From Tritrichomonas musculus (Eukaryota > Parabasalia > Tritrichomonadida > Tritrichomonadidae), in contig JAPFFF010000027.1 of NCBI GenBank assembly GCA_039105265.1, positions 744,001 through 808,000 of the forward strand: a stretch of 64,000 bases of DNA, read 5' to 3'. The notes beneath the pieces were generated by a model. It worked only from the letters and a program-made list of their open reading frames with translations, was not told the DNA's origin and made no database searches. Position numbers and translations under genes: made by a program. Below are positions 61,021 to 64,000 of this stretch, piece after piece. Position 1 is the first letter of the stretch, and each line of letters opens with the position of its first letter.

Positions 61021-64000
61021 TTACACTTCATCAGCGTTTTTATCAGCTGCTTCTTCGTTAGATGAATCATTATTATTTTTCCTTTTCTTTATGACGAGGA
61101 AGAAAACAAGAAGGAAAACAATCAAACCGACAGCAACAACGACACCAATGACAATTCCAGCAATTGCACCAGCACTTAAAGGTTTTTTCTTTGAATCATC
61201 AATTCTTTCTTGTGCATACAAACGATACACATCTTTTCCATAAATGTCAGTTTCTTTACCAGGGCAAACATATTCATTTATTTTATTGTTTGTTGCTTTA
61301 TTTGTAATTCTATTCCTCCATTCATTGCATTTTGTAAATTCTTGATAAGACTCAGCAATCAAAAATTTTTCTTGTGCAAGAATACGTTCAACTTTTTGAC
61401 CATTATTTATTGTGATATTGATAGGTGTGTAATTAATAACTCCATTTATTGGTGCTTTATCAAATAAACCCTGAGAACCCGAATAAGACAAATCAATTTG
61501 TGATCCAGAAAGGTCAACTTTATCATTTATAGTAAGACTTGAAGCTAAACCAAAACGAACTAATCCATTTAGATTAGCATTTGTTAATGTTGCTGATGCT
61601 TTTTGTCTAACATTTAATGTCTTGATATTAACAGATCCTTTTCCAGATTCAACAAGCAAAGACTGTGTATCATTGAAGTCAACAATGTCAATTACAACAG
61701 TTGTTTGTGGTATAATTTTGAATTTATTTGAAGATGGATAAACTTGATTTAAATTCAAAGAATTTGAATCAGTTGATTTAATTGTAATATCCCCATCACC
61801 ATTCTTAATTGAAGCATGCATTGTTCTATCCAAGCTTAGAGTTAAAGATGAACCAGGTAAAGGTAAAATTTCAATTTTATTATTTTTTCCTGCTTTTCCT
61901 GTAAATGTTATTTCTGGAGTATTTGGCATAATTTGGAATGCAACACTTTTTCCATTTGTATCATTTATAACAATATTTGAAATAGGAACACCATTCTCAT
62001 CTTCCAATGTGACTGTCAAAATATTCTTCTTTGTATCTTCTATTTTCTTGTAATATGAAATATTAAATTCACAAACTCCTTCAGTACAATTTTTAATTTC
62101 ATCATAAACTGGTTTCTTTTCTTCTCTTATAACTTTGGATAAAGTTTCTATACATAAGTTGTTTCTATCAATCTCAAAACCAAGGACACACTTTGCACAT
62201 TCATTTTCATTTTCATAAATGCATGATTCACAATTTTCTACATTACATTTCTCTTCATAATCAGATGGGATACATTTGTTGTAATGAGGAGAATTAATTG
62301 AGGTATCAACAATATAACTTTCATTACATTCAATGCAAATATCAGGATTCATAGGACATGAAATGCATTGTTTATCAGAACATTTGGAGCATTTGAAATT
62401 GGTTTCACCATCTGATTTATAAAGAGAATAGCCTGGTAAACAATATAGACAACTTTGGAGATCATTGGAACAGTACATACAGTTTTCTGGACAAGCCTTA
62501 CACACGAAATCAGTAGTACCATCATTTTTGTACTCAAAAGAATAACCTGGATAACAATATTCGCATTGTAAGCTTTCTCCATCACAACGTAAGCAATTTT
62601 GTGGGCAAGCTATACAATTTCCATAAGTTCCATCATTTTTATTTGAAACAGTGTAGCCATTTTCGCATTCATAACATACAAAAGTTGAAGAACAACTTAA
62701 ACAATGATCTGGACATTTTCCACATTTGTTTCCATCAAAAGCATAACCTTCTTCACATGTACCACAAGTAAAAGGTGAATCACATAACTTACAATGCTCC
62801 AAACATGAAACACATTTATTAGTTTTTTCTCCATTTACTATATCTAATGTATATCCTGATGAGCAACGGTTGCATTTGGGCACACCGTCATTATAATAGC
62901 ATGATGCACAGTTTTGAGGACATGCAACGCATCGATAATATTGATCATCTTCATTCTTATCATTTCTGAAACCAAAACCTTCCTTGCATTCTTCACAAAA
63001 GTGTTTATCACATTTTGCACAATTTTCAGGACATGGCGTGCACTGGCCTTTGTATTCTCCTTCATTAGATATAGCATAAGTGAAGCCACTTTCACAATGA
63101 GAACAAAAAGATGAATATGTACAATATTGACAATTTGGAGGGCATACTTCACATATTCCTTGAGATTCTCCATTAGAAATTACTAAACCATATCCTTTAC
63201 TGCATTCATAGCATTGTGAATAATCATTTTTACAATCCTGGCAAAGTAAATCGTTGCAGACTTCACATTTGCCAGTATTGTAATTATTATTATCTCGGAC
63301 AAAACCATATTGATATCCGCATTTGGAGCAATTACTTGCATCATAAATGCAGCTAGAACAATGATAAGGACATGGCTTACATTGGTTTGTAATTTCTCCA
63401 TTTCTTCCAACTACAAAACCAAAGTTATTACCATCATATCCGCACATCGTGCACCAAGAATTATCTGGGTAGCAATTATAGCAATTATCAGCACATCTTC
63501 CACATTTTCCTGTATTAATGCCATTTTTATCTAAGATAAAACCGTATCCACCTATGCATTTAGTACAGTTTGAGCTGTTATAATAGCAGTACTGGCAGTT
63601 TTCGGGACATTTATTACATTGACCTGTTGGTAATCCATTTTTATCGAAAGCCAAGCCGTAAGTTATTTCACATACAGAGCACTCTTTATTGTTATCATAA
63701 CAATAATCGCAGTTATCAGGACATTTGTCACATACTCCTGTTGATGAACCATTTTTATCAACAACTAATCCATAGCCAGATTTGCATTTTATACAAATTT
63801 TTGAATCATAAGAACATTCTTCACAATTCTTTGCACATGCTTCACATTTGCCTGTACGTTTTCCATCTTTGTCTCTAACAAAGCTATACCCTCTATAGCA
63901 ATTATCACAGTAAGCTGAGTTATATGAGCAATCAAAGCAATTGTTTGGACAACGTTCACATTTCCCTGTTTTTCTTCCATCTTTGTCCCTTACGAATCCA
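61021..64000 (-). CDS. Cysteine-rich (furin-like repeat) type I surface protein, 5' end beyond window
   Basis: The frame is open from the stop (61021-61023) to the right edge, so at least about 992 residues are seen and the start lies outside. From the edge down to about 62100, roughly 35-40-residue modules repeat. Each has CxxC, an NCxxC and a GY/GF turn, as in GFVRDKDGRKTGKCERCPNNC; the spacing is furin-like/EGF-like. About 290 residues without Cys follow (beta-rich, Thr/Asn). A single membrane helix (AGAIAGIVIGVVVAVGLIV..., about nt 61080-61175) and a short basic tail KKRKNNNDSSNEE close the protein, so the tail is cytoplasmic. It belongs to the trichomonad family of large cysteine-rich membrane proteins, probably exposed at the cell surface for adhesion or shielding. 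No kinase domain is attached. Confidence 0.8.
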   Translation of the reverse strand, partial: GFVRDKDGRKTGKCERCPNNCFDCSYNSAYCDNCYRGYSFVRDKDGKRTGKCEACAKNCEECSYDSKICIKCKSGYGLVVDKNGSSTGVCDKCPDNCDYCYDNNKECSVCEITYGLAFDKNGLPTGQCNKCPENCQYCYYNSSNCTKCIGGYGFILDKNGINTGKCGRCADNCYNCYPDNSWCTMCGYDGNNFGFVVGRNGEITNQCKPCPYHCSSCIYDASNCSKCGYQYGFVRDNNNYNTGKCEVCNDLLCQDCKNDYSQCYECSKGYGLVISNGESQGICEVCPPNCQYCTYSSFCSHCESGFTYAISNEGEYKGQCTPCPENCAKCDKHFCEECKEGFGFRNDKNEDDQYYRCVACPQNCASCYYNDGVPKCNRCSSGYTLDIVNGEKTNKCVSCLEHCKLCDSPFTCGTCEEGYAFDGNKCGKCPDHCLSCSSTFVCYECENGYTVSNKNDGTYGNCIACPQNCLRCDGESLQCEYCYPGYSFEYKNDGTTDFVCKACPENCMYCSNDLQSCLYCLPGYSLYKSDGETNFKCSKCSDKQCISCPMNPDICIECNESYIVDTSINSPHYNKCIPSDYEEKCNVENCESCIYENENECAKCVLGFEIDRNNLCIETLSKVIREEKKPVYDEIKNCTEGVCEFNISYYKKIEDTKKNILTVTLEDENGVPISNIVINDTNGKSVAFQIMPNTPEITFTGKAGKNNKIEILPLPGSSLTLSLDRTMHASIKNGDGDITIKSTDSNSLNLNQVYPSSNKFKIIPQTTVVIDIVDFNDTQSLLVESGKGSVNIKTLNVRQKASATLTNANLNGLVRFGLASSLTINDKVDLSGSQIDLSYSGSQGLFDKAPINGVINYTPINITINNGQKVERILAQEKFLIAESYQEFTKCNEWRNRITNKATNNKINEYVCPGKETDIYGKDVYRLYAQERIDDSKKKPLSAGAIAGIVIGVVVAVGLIVFLLVFFLVIKKRKNNNDSSNEEAADKNADEV

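Noticed and set aside
1-64000. CRISPR arrays, rRNA genes, bacterial operons or origins
   Set aside because: No regularly spaced repeats, no rRNA-like conserved blocks and no ribosome-binding sites; the window is eukaryotic nuclear DNA.

Overview
The window reads as nuclear DNA of a trichomonad protist (Parabasalia), most likely a Tritrichomonas. The sequence is very AT-rich. Genes are intronless and several are giant (three of about 2,450-2,800 codons, plus a 2,657-codon fusion). Many genes have a trichomonad-style initiator (TCA, pyrimidine, A/T) 10-35 bases before the ATG. tRNA genes are solitary. Gaps between genes are full of Polinton-like, MULE and small inverted-repeat element debris. 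Entamoeba is the main alternative (AT-rich, many BEACH proteins), but its tRNA genes sit in arrays and it lacks this initiator. The assignment is inference; no rRNA or marker gene is present.

Layout. 0.6-1.4 kb: a bacterial-type alpha/beta hydrolase, probably laterally acquired. 1.8-9.8 kb (-): a calpain + protein kinase + Sel1-repeat fusion. 10.3-18.4 kb (-): a BEACH-WD40 protein. 18.6-18.7 kb: tRNA-Val(TAC). 18.8-20.2 kb (-) and 20.4-23.8 kb (+): a divergent pair, a chromo-barrel-like acidic protein and a Vps8-like vacuolar sorting protein. 24.1-24.7 kb (-): a Rab GTPase. 25.1-30.1 kb: a graveyard of a broken Polinton-like fragment, a MULE relic and a second broken virus-like block. 30.2-30.6 kb: a 330-bp TTAA-flanked MITE. 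30.7-39.1 kb (+): a second BEACH-WD40 protein. 39.1-43.5 kb: a repeat-rich gap holding three copies of a 22-bp motif and two inverted copies of a tRNA-related repeat. One of those copies is split by an apparently intact 2,454-bp DNA transposon. 43.9-51.2 kb (+): a neurofibromin-like giant in which no RasGAP domain is visible. 51.8-54.5 kb: two small coiled-coil/acidic proteins flanking a 1,391-bp element with an 8-bp target duplication. 54.7-57 kb: a Got1 membrane protein (-), tRNA-His(GTG) (-) and a Tup1-like WD40 protein (+). 57.4-60.7 kb (+): a ubiquitin-specific protease. 61.0-64.0 kb (-): the 3' part of a cysteine-rich type I surface protein that runs off the right edge.

Functionally the host genes lean toward endomembrane traffic (two BEACH proteins, Vps8-like, Rab, Got1), signalling and proteolysis (calpain-kinase, USP, neurofibromin-like), chromatin/transcription (chromo barrel, Tup1-like) and the cell surface. 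There is no operon logic. The best leads for something new are the nested DNA transposon at 40938-43391, the calpain-kinase-Sel1 fusion, the neurofibromin-like protein without a RasGAP domain, and three precisely bounded mobile elements in the gaps. No domain search was run; family calls rest on motifs read by eye.
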